Assembly (NCBI GenBank): GCA_016213325.1 | Contig: JACRAY010000017.1 | Span: 62,001-126,000, forward strand | From: Burkholderiales bacterium | Lineage (GTDB): Bacteria; Pseudomonadota; Gammaproteobacteria; Burkholderiales; Burkholderiaceae_C | Direction: 5' to 3' | DNA length: 64,000 nucleotides | Part shown: one piece after another, positions 1 to 9,845 of the stretch | Numbering within the stretch: the stretch's first letter is position 1 | How the letters are laid out: the number at the start of each line of letters is the position of its first letter | Notes under the pieces: model-generated | Database searches by the model: none | The model's input: the letters and a program-made list of their open reading frames with translations, nothing else | Told to the model about the DNA's origin: nothing | Program-made: the position numbers and the translations under genes

Positions 1-234
1 GAGCATCGACTCGGTGTCCACGCTGTCCAGCGTGAGCAGGCGCTTGTCGATGTAGCTCACCGTCTGGAACGGCGGCGGCAGCTTCAGGTGCAGGCCCGGC
101 TCGGTGATCACTTCCTTGATCTGGCCGAGCGCGTAGACCACGCCGAACTGGCGCTGGTCGACCACGAAGAGCATGGAGCTGAGCAGCGCAAGCGCCACCA
201 GCAGCGAAGAAACGATGAATCCGATGCGGTTCAT
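1..234 (-). CDS. hflC: HflC, N-terminal part (runs off the window)
   Basis: Only the first 78 codons are in the window; the gene continues past position 1. The start ATG follows hflK by 13 bases. The N-terminus MNRIGFIVSS begins a single membrane-spanning anchor (about residues 5-25), followed by the opening of an SPFH/band-7 domain (VDQRQFGVVYALGQIKEVI). HflC and HflK form a periplasm-facing SPFH cage around the FtsH protease and modulate its degradation of membrane proteins and regulators; this is known of the family. The order hfq-hflX-hflK-hflC is the classical arrangement, and the four genes read in the same direction with short gaps, so they are probably co-transcribed. Confidence 0.93.
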   Translation of the reverse strand, partial: MNRIGFIVSSLLVALALLSSMLFVVDQRQFGVVYALGQIKEVITEPGLHLKLPPPFQTVSYIDKRLLTLDSVDTESML

Positions 235-247
235 TGGCGGCCTTCCC

Positions 248-1579
248 TCAGCGCGTTTCGCGTTCGCGGCTGCGCGCGGCGTCGCGCGTGCGCGGATCGA
301 CCGGGGCCGCCCCGGCGGGCGCCGCGGGCACGGCCGGCGCCGCGGGTTCGACCGCGGCGGTGCCGCCCTGCGCCACCTGCTGGATGATCTTGTCGAGCGG
401 CAGGAACAGCATGTTGGAGCCCTGCCGCGACTCGACCATCACCTTGGTGACGTTCGAGTAGACCTGCTGCATGGTCTCGATGTACATGCGGTCGCGCGTG
501 ACCTGCGGCGCGCGCTGGTATTCCGCCAGGATGGACTTGAAGCGCTGCGCGTCACCCGAAGCCTGGGCCACGATGCGCGCCTTGTACGCGTTGGACTCCT
601 CGTTCAGGCGCGCCGCGGCGCCGCGTGCGCGCGGCACCACGTCGTTGGCGTAGGCCTGCGCCTCGTTCTTCGAGCGCTCGCGCTCCTGGCCGGCCTTCAG
701 CACGTCGTCGAACGCGGCCTGCACCTGCTCGGGCGGGCGCACGCCGCCCTGCTGCATGTTGATGCCCACCACTTCCACGCCGACCTTGTAGCGGTCCAGG
801 ATGGTCTGCATCAGCGCGCGCACGCGCGGGGCGATCTGGTCGCGTTCTTCGGCCAGCGCCGTGTCCATCTTCATCTTGCCAACCACTTCGCGCACCGCGC
901 TCTCGGCCGCCTGCACCACGGCTTCAGCCGGGTTCTTGCTTTCGAACAGCCAGGCCCGCGCGTCGTTCAGGCGGTACTGCACGGCGAACTTGATCTCGAC
1001 GATGTTCTCGTCTTCGGTCAGCATGGCCGACTCCTTCAGGCCGGTGGCACGGATCACCGAGTCGCGCCCGACGTCGACCGAGCGGATCTGCGTGACGTAC
1101 ACCACCTCGTGCCGCTGGATCGGGTACGGCAGCCGCCAGTTGAAGCCGGCGCCGACGGTCGACTTGTACTTGCCGAACTGCGTGATGACGGCCTGCTGGC
1201 CTTCCTGCACGATGAAGAAGCCGGTGCCCAGCCAGATCAGCACGACGACCGCCGCGATCAGCCCCGCCCCGACGCCGGCACTGCGCATGTCGGGCTGGAA
1301 GTTGCCGCCGTTGCCGCCGCCGCCGCCCGTGCCGCCGCCGCGGCCGGCGCGCTTGCCGCCGAACAGCCCGCCGAGCTTGCGGTTGAAGTCGCGCCACAGC
1401 TCGTCGAGGTCAGGCGGGCCCTGGTTGGGGCCGCGGCCGTTGCCATTGGGGTCGGGCTTGTTGCCTTCGGGCGGCTTGTTGTCGTCGCCCCGGCCCCAGC
1501 GCGGATCGTTCAGGTTGAACATGCCCCGGAGGCGGCCTTTCAGCCGGGCCCATGGCAGGCTGACGAATTGGAGGTTCAT
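248..1579 (-). CDS. hflK: HflK, FtsH protease modulator subunit
   Basis: 443 aa from the chosen ATG. A Gly/Asn/Pro-rich cytosolic N-terminus (FNLNDPRWGRGDDNKPPEG, then a long Gly-rich stretch) is followed by one transmembrane segment (GAGLIAAVVVLIWLGTGFFI) and the SPFH/band-7 domain (VQEGQQAVITQFGKY onward). The C-terminus is Ala/Pro-rich. It partners HflC in the FtsH-regulating membrane complex. Alternative starts exist: a GTG at 1627 that would overlap the hflX stop, and an ATG at 1522 just before FNLNDPRWG. I prefer 1579 because it avoids the overlap and keeps a modest leader. Identity is secure; the exact start is not. Confidence 0.93.
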   Translation of the reverse strand: MNLQFVSLPWARLKGRLRGMFNLNDPRWGRGDDNKPPEGNKPDPNGNGRGPNQGPPDLDELWRDFNRKLGGLFGGKRAGRGGGTGGGGGNGGNFQPDMRSAGVGAGLIAAVVVLIWLGTGFFIVQEGQQAVITQFGKYKSTVGAGFNWRLPYPIQRHEVVYVTQIRSVDVGRDSVIRATGLKESAMLTEDENIVEIKFAVQYRLNDARAWLFESKNPAEAVVQAAESAVREVVGKMKMDTALAEERDQIAPRVRALMQTILDRYKVGVEVVGINMQQGGVRPPEQVQAAFDDVLKAGQERERSKNEAQAYANDVVPRARGAAARLNEESNAYKARIVAQASGDAQRFKSILAEYQRAPQVTRDRMYIETMQQVYSNVTKVMVESRQGSNMLFLPLDKIIQQVAQGGTAAVEPAAPAVPAAPAGAAPVDPRTRDAARSRERETR

Positions 1580-1623
1580 TCGCTTGGGTTTCTTTGTGCT
1601 CTGCTGGGCGTCATTGTGCCGAA

Positions 1624-2757
1624 TCACGCAGCGGGTTCGGGGACCGGTGCGGCCGCCTCGGCCAGCGCCCGGCGCAGTTCGGCGAGGCCCGCCCCGGTGC
1701 GGCTGCTGACGAAGACGCGCGGCGCCTGCCGGGCGTCGATCTCGAAAGTGTCGTGCAGGCGGCGTGGCCGCTGCGACGCATCGATCGCGTCGAGCTTGTT
1801 GAACACCAGCAGCTGGGGCACGTCGGCCGCGCCGATTTCCTGCAACACGCGCTGCACTTCCCCGATCTGCTCGAGGTGGTGCGGGTTGGCGGCGTCCACC
1901 ACGTGCAGCAGCAGGTCGGCATCGGCCGCTTCGTGCAGCGTGGCTTCGAAAGCGTCGATCAGGGTGTGCGGCAGGTCGCGGATGAACCCGACGGTGTCGG
2001 ACAGCGACACCGAGCGCCCGGCCGCTTCCAGGTACAGCTCGCGGGTGGTGGTGTCCAGCGTGGCGAAGAGCTGGTCGGCCGCATAGGCGCGCGCCTTCAC
2101 CAGCGCGTTGAACAGGGTCGACTTGCCGGCGTTGGTATAGCCCACCAACGAAATCCTGAACGAGTCGCGCCGCTCGCGCTGGCGGCGCTGCGTCTTGCGC
2201 TGCTTCTTGACCTTTTCGAGCCGCTCGCGCGTGCGCTTGATCGCTTCGCCGATCATCCGGCGGTCCAGCTCGATCTGCGTCTCGCCCGGGCCGCCGCGCG
2301 TGCCGATGCCGCCGCGCTGCCGCTCCAGGTGCGACCAGCGCCGCACCAGCCGCGTGCTCAGGTATTGCAGCCGCGCCAGCTCGACCTGCAGCTTGCCTTC
2401 GTGGCTGCGCGCGCGCTGCGCGAAGATTTCAAGGATGAGCAGCGTGCGGTCGTTGACCGGCAGCTCCATGTGGCGTTCGAGGTTGCGCTGCTGCGCCGGG
2501 CTCAGCGACTGGTCGAACAGGATTTCGGTGGCGCCGGTCTCGGCGGCCAGCGCCTTGATCTCGTCGGCCTTGCCCTTGCCCACGAAGAGGGCGGCGTCGG
2601 GTGCACGGCGCTTGGCCGTGACGCGGGCCACCGGCTGCATGCCGGCGGTTTGCGCGAGCAGGCCTAGCTCTTCCAGCCCGGCGTCGAAGTGGGGCAACCC
2701 CAGGTCAACCCCCACGAGGATGGTGGCGGCGGGGGCGCGCTCAGGTGAAGGACTCAA
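1624..2757 (-). CDS. hflX: GTPase HflX
   Basis: 377 aa, normal for the family. The N-terminal HflX domain is followed by the signature GPGETQIELDRR (about residues 157-168) and a coiled, Arg/Lys-rich helix. The G domain follows, with P-loop GYTNAGKS (206-213), switch threonines DTTT (235-238), DTVG (254-257) and NKLD (320-323). HflX binds 50S/70S ribosomes and splits stalled or heat-damaged ribosomes; it also behaves as an RNA helicase in some species. The start appears to be TTG, since no ATG lies before the conserved ILVGVDLG segment. It sits 25 bases after hfq and 44 before hflK in the same direction. Confidence 0.95.
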   Translation of the reverse strand: MSPSPERAPAATILVGVDLGLPHFDAGLEELGLLAQTAGMQPVARVTAKRRAPDAALFVGKGKADEIKALAAETGATEILFDQSLSPAQQRNLERHMELPVNDRTLLILEIFAQRARSHEGKLQVELARLQYLSTRLVRRWSHLERQRGGIGTRGGPGETQIELDRRMIGEAIKRTRERLEKVKKQRKTQRRQRERRDSFRISLVGYTNAGKSTLFNALVKARAYAADQLFATLDTTTRELYLEAAGRSVSLSDTVGFIRDLPHTLIDAFEATLHEAADADLLLHVVDAANPHHLEQIGEVQRVLQEIGAADVPQLLVFNKLDAIDASQRPRRLHDTFEIDARQAPRVFVSSRTGAGLAELRRALAEAAAPVPEPAA

Positions 2758-2782
2758 ACTGCTTGTTGGCCGTCCGGCTGGG

Positions 2783-3031
2783 TCAGCTACCGCCGCCCTC
2801 GCCCTCCTGGGCCGGCTGGAAATTCACAGCGCGGCCGGGGACGATGGTGGAGATCGCGTGCTTGTAGACCATTTGCGTCACCGTGTTGCGCAGCAGCACG
2901 ACGTACTGGTCGAAAGACTCAATCTGCCCCTGCAGCTTGATGCCGTTGACCAGGTAGATCGAAACCGGCACGTGCTCGCGACGCAGGGTGTTGAGGAACG
3001 GGTCTTGTAGAAGCTGCCCTTTGTTGCTCAC
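2783..3031 (-). CDS. hfq: RNA chaperone Hfq
   Basis: 82 aa. The N-terminal motif [19 protein letters not shown] and the Sm2 motif [10 protein letters not shown] are diagnostic of Hfq. The hexamer binds U-rich small-RNA ends on its proximal face and A-rich mRNA on its distal face, pairing sRNAs with mRNAs. The C-terminal tail is short and Gly-rich (EGEGGGS). The start codon is GTG, supported by a CGGAGAA Shine-Dalgarno sequence about 7 bases upstream. It heads the hfq-hflX-hflK-hflC run, and a sigma70-like promoter lies at 3067-3094. Confidence 0.97.
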   Translation of the reverse strand: MSNKGQLLQDPFLNTLRREHVPVSIYLVNGIKLQGQIESFDQYVVLLRNTVTQMVYKHAISTIVPGRAVNFQPAQEGEGGGS

Positions 3032-3066
3032 GATATTCTCCGTGTTCTAGTGTTGTTGGAAGTTGC

Positions 3067-3094
3067 ACATTACCACAGCAAAGGGCGTGCGCAA
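3067..3094 (-). promoter_or_regulatory. Candidate sigma70 promoter for hfq-hflX-hflKC
   Basis: Reading the minus strand, a -35-like TTGCGC (3094-3089) and a -10-like TAATGT (3072-3067) are separated by 16 bases, about 36 bases upstream of the hfq GTG. The 120-base gap between hfq and der is the only plausible regulatory space for this operon. Motif match only; no transcription start is known. Confidence 0.45.
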
Positions 3095-3151
3095 GTAGGC
3101 GGCTGAGCCGTGCTGGCTATATGGCCCCCGCCTCCAAGGATTCAAGGGGCA

Positions 3152-4492
3152 TCAATCCTTGTCGGCATAAGGATTCTTCGAAGTCCGCATTTCGATGCGC
3201 AGGGGCGTGCCTGCCAGCTTGAATTCCTTGCGGAACCGCCCTTCCAGGAAGCGCTTGTACGCGTCGGTCACGTGTTCCAACGAATTGCCGTGCACCACGA
3301 TCACCGGCGGGTTCATGCCGCCTTGGTGCGCATACCTCAGCTTGGGGCGGAACATGCCCGAGCGCTTGGGCTGCTGGAACTGGACGGCTTCGAGCAGCAG
3401 CCGGGTCAGCACCGGCGTGGTCATCTTCACGAAAGCGGCCTTGTAGGCCTGCGTGATCGAAGCCCAGAGCGGCCCGATGCCCTGGCGCTTTTTGGCGGAA
3501 ATGAAGTGCAGGTCGGCGAACTTCAGGAACGGCAGCCGGGCTTCGACCTGGCGGCGCAGCAGCTCGCGCTGGTAGTCGTCGACGGCGTCCCACTTGTTGA
3601 TGGCCAGCACGACGGCACGGCCCGACTCGAGGATGTAGCCCGCAATGTGGGCGTCCTGGTCAGTGATGCCCTGGGTTGCGTCGAGCAGCAGCAGCACGAC
3701 GTTGGCCGACTCGATCGCCTGCAGCGTCTTGACCACCGAGAACTTCTCGATGGCCTCGAACACCTTGCCCTTGCGGCGCAGCCCGGCCGTGTCGATCAGC
3801 TCGAACTTCTGGCCGTTGCGCTCGAACGGGACCGAGATGGCGTCGCGTGTCGTGCCGGGCAGGTCGAAGGCGACCAGGCGCTCCTCGCCCAGCCACGTGT
3901 TGATGAGGGTCGACTTGCCGACGTTGGGACGGCCCGCGACGGCCAGCTTGATGATGCCGGACTGCTGGGCTTCGGCCGCCTGGTCGTCGACTTCGGGCAG
4001 GTTGAGCGGCTCGAACGCCATCTCGACCATCGTGCGGATGCCCTGCCCGTGCGCCGCCGATACGGGCAGCACTTCGCCCAGGCCGAGCTCATAGAACTCC
4101 GTGAGCTGCACGCCTTCGGTCATGCCCTCGGCCTTGTTGGCCACCAGCAGGGCCGGCTTGCCCAGCTTGCGCAGGTAGTTGCCGATCTCGTGGTCCTGCG
4201 CGGACAGGCCCGCGCGCGCATCGACGACGAACACCACCACGTCGGCTTCGGCCACGGCCTGCCGCGTCTGCTTGGCCATCTCGCTGTAGATGCCGGTCTC
4301 GGCCGTGGGCTCGAAGCCGCCCGTGTCGATGACGATGAACTCGTAGCGCCCCTGTTTCGCGTTGCCGTAGTGGCGGTCGCGCGTGAGGCCCGCGAAGTCG
4401 GCCACGATCGCGTCGCGCGACTTGGTGAGCCGGTTGAACAGGGTCGACTTGCCGACGTTGGGGCGGCCCACCAGGGCCATGACGGGCTTCAC
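3152..4492 (-). CDS. der: Ribosome biogenesis GTPase Der (EngA)
   Basis: 446 aa with two tandem G domains, the hallmark of Der. P-loops GRPNVGKS occur at about residues 9-16 and 187-194; each domain has its own DTGG/DTAG switch II and NKxE/NKWD specificity motif. A C-terminal KH-like domain follows (to NPYADKD). Der acts in late 50S subunit assembly and is essential in studied bacteria. The start GTG overlaps the bamB stop by four bases (GTGA), so translation is probably coupled. The gene ends the rlmN-pilW-rodZ-ispG-hisS-yfgM-bamB-der run. Confidence 0.96.
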   Translation of the reverse strand: MKPVMALVGRPNVGKSTLFNRLTKSRDAIVADFAGLTRDRHYGNAKQGRYEFIVIDTGGFEPTAETGIYSEMAKQTRQAVAEADVVVFVVDARAGLSAQDHEIGNYLRKLGKPALLVANKAEGMTEGVQLTEFYELGLGEVLPVSAAHGQGIRTMVEMAFEPLNLPEVDDQAAEAQQSGIIKLAVAGRPNVGKSTLINTWLGEERLVAFDLPGTTRDAISVPFERNGQKFELIDTAGLRRKGKVFEAIEKFSVVKTLQAIESANVVLLLLDATQGITDQDAHIAGYILESGRAVVLAINKWDAVDDYQRELLRRQVEARLPFLKFADLHFISAKKRQGIGPLWASITQAYKAAFVKMTTPVLTRLLLEAVQFQQPKRSGMFRPKLRYAHQGGMNPPVIVVHGNSLEHVTDAYKRFLEGRFRKEFKLAGTPLRIEMRTSKNPYADKD

Positions 4493-5649
4493 TGGGGAAT
4501 GAAGCCGAACACGCCCCCGCTGCGCGTCACGACGATCATCGTGTTGCCGGCGGCCACCGGTGCTGCGGCGATGGCGGAGCCGTCGGTGGCCAGGCGGTTG
4601 AGCAGCTTGCCGTCTTCGCGCGACAGCAGGTGCACGAAGCCGGACGAGTCGCCGACCGCCACCGCACGGCCCAGCGCCAGGGGCGCCGACAAGCCGCGGT
4701 ACAGCAGCTTCTCGCTGACCCAGGCGCGCTGGCCGGTGTCGCGGCGCCACGCCACGACCTTGCCGTCGCTTTCGGTGCCGTACACGCTGGCTTCGTCACC
4801 ATGGATGCCTTCGGCGCCATTGGCCTTCTGGCTCCACAGCACGGTGCCGCGCGTGGCGTCCACGCAGCCCACCGCGGCCTGGAAGGCGCGCGCGCAAACG
4901 GTGTTGCCCACGCGGCTGGTGCGCCCGACCAGGTCGACCAGGCGCTCGACGTCGTTGATGCCGCGCGGCGACGCGATCGGCGCTTCCCAGCGGACGGTGC
5001 CGCCCGCCGGGTTGAGCGAAGCCAGCCGCCCGCCCTGCCCCACCACGAGTGTGTCGCCCACGGCCAGCATCACGCCGGCCTGCCGCAGCACCAGGGGTTC
5101 GCCGGGGCGCTGCTGCGCCCACAGCTTGAAGCCGGTCTTGCCGTCCAGTGCGGTAACCGAACGGTCCGCGGCCAGCACGAACACACGGCCCCCGGCCACG
5201 AAGGGCGCGGTGTAACCCTGCGCCGGCAACTTCTGGCGCCACGCTTCGCGCCCGCCGGTGAAAGCGACGACTTCATTGGCACGCGTCACCACGGCGGTGG
5301 TCGTGCCGTCACTGCCGACGCCCGCAGCGATGGGGCCGCCCGCGCTAGCCCGCCACAGCTCGCGGCCGGTGGCGGCGTCGATGGCCGCTACGGTCCCGTC
5401 GGTGGACGCCAGGTACGCCGTGGTGCCGACCACCTGCACCGTCAGCGGGAAGCTCACCTCGCCCACCTTGGCCGCCCAGGCCTGGCGGATCGCCAGGCTC
5501 GCCGGGTCGGGCTCCAGCTCGGCCGGCTTCGGCTTGTCGGCGCTGGAGAAGAACGGGAGGGACGGCAAGGAAATGCTCGAGCAGCCCGCCAGCAGGGCGA
5601 ATGCTGCTCCGAGCGCCGCAAGGCGGAGGGTGGCCATGGGTTTCATCAT
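4489..5649 (-). CDS. bamB: Outer membrane assembly lipoprotein BamB
   Basis: 386 aa. The N-terminus has a lipoprotein signal with lipobox LLAGC (lipidated Cys23). The rest is an eight-bladed PQQ-like beta-propeller with repeated blade ends such as [13 protein letters not shown] and [13 protein letters not shown]. BamB binds POTRA domains of BamA and helps deliver outer-membrane proteins. The start ATG overlaps the yfgM stop by four bases (ATGA). Being downstream of yfgM and upstream of der is the conserved arrangement in beta- and gammaproteobacteria. Confidence 0.95.
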   Translation of the reverse strand: MMKPMATLRLAALGAAFALLAGCSSISLPSLPFFSSADKPKPAELEPDPASLAIRQAWAAKVGEVSFPLTVQVVGTTAYLASTDGTVAAIDAATGRELWRASAGGPIAAGVGSDGTTTAVVTRANEVVAFTGGREAWRQKLPAQGYTAPFVAGGRVFVLAADRSVTALDGKTGFKLWAQQRPGEPLVLRQAGVMLAVGDTLVVGQGGRLASLNPAGGTVRWEAPIASPRGINDVERLVDLVGRTSRVGNTVCARAFQAAVGCVDATRGTVLWSQKANGAEGIHGDEASVYGTESDGKVVAWRRDTGQRAWVSEKLLYRGLSAPLALGRAVAVGDSSGFVHLLSREDGKLLNRLATDGSAIAAAPVAAGNTMIVVTRSGGVFGFIPQ

Positions 5650-6332
5650 GTCTTGGCTGCTGCCGCGGGCGCGGCGGTCTTGCTGGCGCCGCGCGGGTCG
5701 ACTCCCAGCGCGTTGAGCTTCACTTCGACGATGTTGCGGTAGTCGATGCGTTCGTCCAGGCCTTGCCAGGCCTTCTGGTATTCGGCTTTCGCTTCGGCCT
5801 TCTTGCCCTGCAGCACGTAGATGTCGCCGCGGCGGTCGGCGGCGAGCGCCTCGTAGCTCTTGGGGAAGGTCCCGGCCAGGTGCTTCAGGGCTTCGTCGTA
5901 CGCCTTGGCGCCCACGCTCAGGTCGGCCAGGCGCAGGCGCGCGCTGGCCTGGTAGCCCTCGTCGGATGCCTTCTCGGCCACCCAGCCCAGTGCCGTCTTT
6001 GCGCCATCGGCATTGCCCTTCTCGAGCAGCACGCGCGCGGCGAGCAAGCCCGCCTGCTGCGCATAGGTGGTGGAGCCGAACTTGTCCTTCAGGTCGCCCA
6101 CGGCGACGCCCACGCGTGCCACGTCGCCCGCTTCGGCGGCGCGTTCCACTTCGTCGTACAGCGCGGCTGCCTGCGTGGCCTGCGAGCGCTGCCAGTACTG
6201 CCAGCCGTTCCAGCTGGCGATAGTGCCGAACACGGCGATCAGCACCCAGGTGATGAAGTCGCCGTACTGGTTCCAGAAGTGCTTGAGGTTGGCAAGCTGT
6301 TCCTGCTCTTCGAGGTCTAGGTGTCGGGCCAT
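5646..6332 (-). CDS. YfgM-type tetratricopeptide membrane protein
   Basis: 228 aa. A short cytosolic N-terminus (MARHLDLEEQEQLANLKHFW) is followed by one transmembrane segment (FITWVLIAVFGTIASW, about residues 24-40) and a periplasmic helical TPR-like domain with repeated A/L-rich helices. This is the YfgM family, which in E. coli associates with SecYEG and PpiD and feeds clients to periplasmic chaperones. Location between hisS and bamB is the conserved context. The start at 6332 was chosen because it begins the conserved N-terminal segment, 13 bases after hisS. Confidence 0.88.
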   Translation of the reverse strand: MARHLDLEEQEQLANLKHFWNQYGDFITWVLIAVFGTIASWNGWQYWQRSQATQAAALYDEVERAAEAGDVARVGVAVGDLKDKFGSTTYAQQAGLLAARVLLEKGNADGAKTALGWVAEKASDEGYQASARLRLADLSVGAKAYDEALKHLAGTFPKSYEALAADRRGDIYVLQGKKAEAKAEYQKAWQGLDERIDYRNIVEVKLNALGVDPRGASKTAAPAAAAKT

Positions 6333-6345
6333 GGGTGAGTTCGGG

Positions 6346-7662
6346 TCAAGCCTTCGATTGTAGGAGGGACGCTGCCCAGGCCGCCGGGTCGGCCAGCGGC
6401 TGCTGCTGTTGGGCGCCCGTGCCGTCACGCAGGGCCTTCACGGTCACCACGCCACGCCCCAGTTCGTCGTCGCCGAAGATCAGGGCAAAGCGCGCCCCGC
6501 TGGCGTCGGCCTTCTTCAGCTGGTTCTTGAAAGAGCCGCCGCCGGCATGCACCAGCACGTCGACGCCCGCAGCACGCAGCGCCTCGACTGCGGGCACCGC
6601 GCTGAGCCACGCATCTTCGCCCGGGAGCACGCAGTATGCGTCGGGCGCGGCGCCGGGGCCCTGCAGCCCGAGCTGGTCGAGCAGCAGCAGCAGCCTTTCG
6701 ATGCCCAGCCCGAAGCCGATGGCCGGCGCGGCCTTGCCGCCCATCTGCTCGATCAGGCCGTCGTAGCGCCCGCCGCCGCAGATGGTGCCCTGCGAGCCGA
6801 GCTTGTCGGTGACCCACTCGAACACCGTGCGGTTGTAGTAGTCCATGCCGCGCACCAGCCGCGTGTTCACGCGGTAGGGCTGGCCGGCCGCTTCCAGCGC
6901 CCGGCAGGTCGCGTCGAAGTGCGCACGCGTTTCGCCGCCGAGAAAATCGATCAGCTTCGGCGCCGCTTCCACCACCGCCTGCATCGCCGGGTTCTTGGTG
7001 TCCAGGATGCGCAGCGGGTTGCTGTGCAGGCGCTGCCTGGCTTCGCCATCGAGCTGGTCCGCATGCTTTTCGAAGTGCGCGATGAGCGCGGCGCGGTGCG
7101 CCTGCCGCTCGGCCGGGTCACCCAGCGTGTTGATTTCCAGCCGGTAGTGCTCTTCGGCCACCAGCCCGAGCTCGCGCCACAACGCGCGGCCCATCAGGAT
7201 CAGCTCGACGTCGACGTCCGGCCCCGGGAAGCCGAGCGCCTCCACGTCGAGCTGGTGGAACTGGCGGTAGCGGCCCTTCTGCGGCCGCTCGTGGCGGAAC
7301 ATGGGCCCGGTGGTCCAGATGCGCAGCGGCCCGTTGTACAGCGCGTTGTGCTCGACCACGGCACGCACGATGCCGGCGGTGGCTTCGGGGCGCAGCGTGA
7401 GCTTGTCGCCGTTCATCGAATCGGTGAAGGAGTACATCTCCTTCTCCACGATGTCGGTCACTTCGCCCAGCCCGCGCACGAACAGCTGCGTGGGCTCGAC
7501 GACCGGCGTCACGATGTACTGGTAGCCGTAGCGTGCCATCACGCGGCGCAGCACCTCGTCGAACCATGTCCACGTGGTGTTGCGCGGCAATACCTCCTTG
7601 CGGTCGACGCCCGCAGGCAGGATGTCGTTCATGCCCTTGACGGCACTGAGTTTCTCGGCCAT
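6346..7662 (-). CDS. hisS: Histidine--tRNA ligase
   Basis: 438 aa, a class II aminoacyl-tRNA synthetase. It begins with the conserved VKGMNDILP motif. Motif 2 is in the [20 protein letters not shown] segment, the histidine-binding loop is [15 protein letters not shown], and motif 3 is [15 protein letters not shown]-terminal anticodon-binding domain follows. It charges tRNA-His in the cytosol. It lies 11 bases after ispG and 13 before yfgM in the same direction, as in many proteobacteria. Confidence 0.97.
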   Translation of the reverse strand: MAEKLSAVKGMNDILPAGVDRKEVLPRNTTWTWFDEVLRRVMARYGYQYIVTPVVEPTQLFVRGLGEVTDIVEKEMYSFTDSMNGDKLTLRPEATAGIVRAVVEHNALYNGPLRIWTTGPMFRHERPQKGRYRQFHQLDVEALGFPGPDVDVELILMGRALWRELGLVAEEHYRLEINTLGDPAERQAHRAALIAHFEKHADQLDGEARQRLHSNPLRILDTKNPAMQAVVEAAPKLIDFLGGETRAHFDATCRALEAAGQPYRVNTRLVRGMDYYNRTVFEWVTDKLGSQGTICGGGRYDGLIEQMGGKAAPAIGFGLGIERLLLLLDQLGLQGPGAAPDAYCVLPGEDAWLSAVPAVEALRAAGVDVLVHAGGGSFKNQLKKADASGARFALIFGDDELGRGVVTVKALRDGTGAQQQQPLADPAAWAASLLQSKA

Positions 7663-7673
7663 GGCTGTCAGGT

Positions 7674-8954
7674 TCAGGCGTGTTCGGCTTCGCGGTGGCC
7701 GAAACGCTTCTCGATGTAGTTCTCGACGATCTGGTGGAACTCGGCCGCGATGTTCTCGCCGCGCAGCGTGAGCGCCTTCTGCCCATCGATGAAGACGGGC
7801 GCGGCGGGCGCCTCGCCGGTGCCGGGCAGGCTGATGCCGATGTCGGCATGCTTGCTCTCGCCGGGGCCGTTGACGATGCAGCCCATCACGGCGACCTTCA
7901 TCTTCTCGACGCCGGGGTACTTCTTGCGCCACACGGGCATCTGCGCGCGCAGGAAATCGTCGATCTGCTTGGCGAGTTCCTGGAAGGTGGTGCTGGTCGT
8001 GCGGCCGCAGCCGGGGCAGGCGGTGACGCTGGGCACGAAGCTGCGCAGGCCCAGCGCCTGCAGGATCTCGGAGGCGATCACCACTTCCTGCGTGCGCGGC
8101 TCGCCGGGTTGCGGCGTGAGCGACACGCGGATCGTGTCGCCGATGCCTTCCTGCAGCAGGATGCCCAGTGCCACCGACGAGGCCACGGTGCCCTTGGTGC
8201 CCATGCCGGCTTCGGTCAGGCCCAGGTGCAGCGGGTAGTCGCAGCGCTCGGCGAGTGCGCGGTAGACCGAGATGAGGTCCTGCACGCCGCTTACCTTGCA
8301 CGACAGGATGACCTGCCCGGCTCGCATGCCCATCTCGACGGCCCGGTTGCCCGACTCGATAGCTGAAGTGATGAGCGCCTCGTACATCACCTGCTTCGCA
8401 TCCCACGGCTCGGCGCGCTGCGCGTTCTCGTCCATCAGGCTCGCCAGCAGTTCCTGGTCGAGGCTGCCCCAGTTGACGCCGATGCGCACCGGCTTGTCCC
8501 ACTTGAGCGCCGCCTCGATCATCTGGCCGAACTGCCGGTCGTGCTTGTCGCCCTTGCCCACGTTGCCCGGGTTGATGCGGTACTTCGACAGCGCCTCTGC
8601 ACAAGCCGGGTAGTCCGTGAGCAGCCGGTGGCCGTTGTAGTGGAAGTCGCCGATCAGCGGCACCGAAATGCCCATGCGGTCGAGCTGTTCGCGGATGTAC
8701 GGAACCTGCTGCGCGGCTTCGGGCGTGTTGACCGTGATGCGCACCAGCTCGGAGCCCGCCACCGCGAGTTCCTTCACCTGGATCGCGGTGCCGATGGCGT
8801 CGACCGTGTCGGTGTTGGTCATCGACTGCACGCGCACCGGCGCGTCACCGCCGACGGTGACGACCTGCGAGCCCCACGCGATGCTGGCCTGGCGCGTGCG
8901 GCGCACCAGCGGTGCGGCAGCAGCAACGGGGAGGCAGGAAACGGGTTCAGGCAT
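7674..8954 (-). CDS. ispG: 4-hydroxy-3-methylbut-2-enyl-diphosphate synthase IspG
   Basis: 426 aa. IspG (GcpE) converts methylerythritol cyclodiphosphate to HMBPP in the MEP isoprenoid pathway. The N-terminal TIM barrel carries [17 protein letters not shown]. The C-terminal domain carries the three 4Fe-4S cysteines, in CPGCGR (C313, C316) and [10 protein letters not shown] (C359). The glutamate of NGPGE is the usual fourth ligand. The long insert before the Fe-S domain matches proteobacterial enzymes. The rodZ stop abuts its start directly. Confidence 0.96.
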   Translation of the reverse strand: MPEPVSCLPVAAAAPLVRRTRQASIAWGSQVVTVGGDAPVRVQSMTNTDTVDAIGTAIQVKELAVAGSELVRITVNTPEAAQQVPYIREQLDRMGISVPLIGDFHYNGHRLLTDYPACAEALSKYRINPGNVGKGDKHDRQFGQMIEAALKWDKPVRIGVNWGSLDQELLASLMDENAQRAEPWDAKQVMYEALITSAIESGNRAVEMGMRAGQVILSCKVSGVQDLISVYRALAERCDYPLHLGLTEAGMGTKGTVASSVALGILLQEGIGDTIRVSLTPQPGEPRTQEVVIASEILQALGLRSFVPSVTACPGCGRTTSTTFQELAKQIDDFLRAQMPVWRKKYPGVEKMKVAVMGCIVNGPGESKHADIGISLPGTGEAPAAPVFIDGQKALTLRGENIAAEFHQIVENYIEKRFGHREAEHA

Positions 8955-9845
8955 TTACTTCACCTCGAAGCGCGCGACGTTGTCGCGCGTGACCGGGACC
9001 AGGTCGAACGGCTTGCCTCGCACCAGGACCTCGGTGGACTTGACGCTGCCGATCGTGACCGTGAGCGGCAGCGCGCCGGTGGCCGATGCGGTTTCGCCGG
9101 TCTCCATCAGGCGCCGGAAAACGGGGTTGCCCTGCGCGTCGACCACCTGTACCCATGACGGCGCCTTGGCGCGGAACACCACGATGCCCGGCGTCTGCAC
9201 CAGCGGTGAGCCAGCGGACGCCGCGGGCGCCGGCTCCGCGGCCGCCGCTACCTGCGAAGCGGCAGGCGCAGCGACCGAAACCGGCGCCGCGGACGATGCC
9301 GCCTGGGCCGGCGGGTCGATGGAAGGAACCACCACCGGCACGAAAGGCTCCGACGCGGCCGGCTTCACCACTTCGGCCGGAGGGTTCACCTTGGGCGGCG
9401 GTGCTTCGTCGCGATTGACGCCCGGCAACAGGATGATCACCAGCGCGCCCAGCAGCAGGCCCATGACGGCCAGGCCCACCGGGCGCGTGAGCTGCTGTGC
9501 AAAGCCGGGCGCGGGGCCGTCGCCCGGTGCCCGGAAAGGCGTGTTGATGCCGTCGCCGGCCTGCAGCAGGCGCGGCTTGCTGCCCTGGGGCAGGCGGTCC
9601 AGCACCGGCTGCGGGTCGATCTTGAGCGTGCGGCACACGCTGGAGGCGAGCGCGCGCACGAACACGGCGTCGGACAGCTGCTCGTAGCGGTCTTCCTCCA
9701 GCGCCTCGAGCTTGCGCACCGGCACCTTCAGCGACACGGCGAGCGTGGCCACGTGCATGCCGGCCGCCTCGCGTGCGCGCCTGAGCAGCGTGCCGGCGGT
9801 TACGCCATCCTGGGCGACCGGCGGCTCAACCGCCGCGTCACTCAT
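8955..9845 (-). CDS. rodZ: RodZ-like helix-turn-helix, single-TM protein with DUF4115
   Basis: 296 aa. An N-terminal helix-turn-helix domain of the RodZ type (about residues 17-85, GTLLRRAREAAGMHVATLAV) is followed by one transmembrane segment (about 122-141), an Ala/Pro/Val-rich periplasmic linker (about 145-212) and a C-terminal beta-rich DUF4115 domain (about 215-296). RodZ links MreB filaments to the cell-wall elongation machinery; the position between ispG and pilW is the conserved locus. The start at 9845 overlaps the pilW stop by 8 bases. Confidence 0.86.
   Translation of the reverse strand: MSDAAVEPPVAQDGVTAGTLLRRAREAAGMHVATLAVSLKVPVRKLEALEEDRYEQLSDAVFVRALASSVCRTLKIDPQPVLDRLPQGSKPRLLQAGDGINTPFRAPGDGPAPGFAQQLTRPVGLAVMGLLLGALVIILLPGVNRDEAPPPKVNPPAEVVKPAASEPFVPVVVPSIDPPAQAASSAAPVSVAAPAASQVAAAAEPAPAASAGSPLVQTPGIVVFRAKAPSWVQVVDAQGNPVFRRLMETGETASATGALPLTVTIGSVKSTEVLVRGKPFDLVPVTRDNVARFEVK

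Noticed and set aside
173..2086. Long plus-strand open frame opposite hflK and hflX
   Set aside because: It is a GC-driven antisense frame of Arg/Ala-rich composition; the minus strand encodes well-conserved HflK and HflX.
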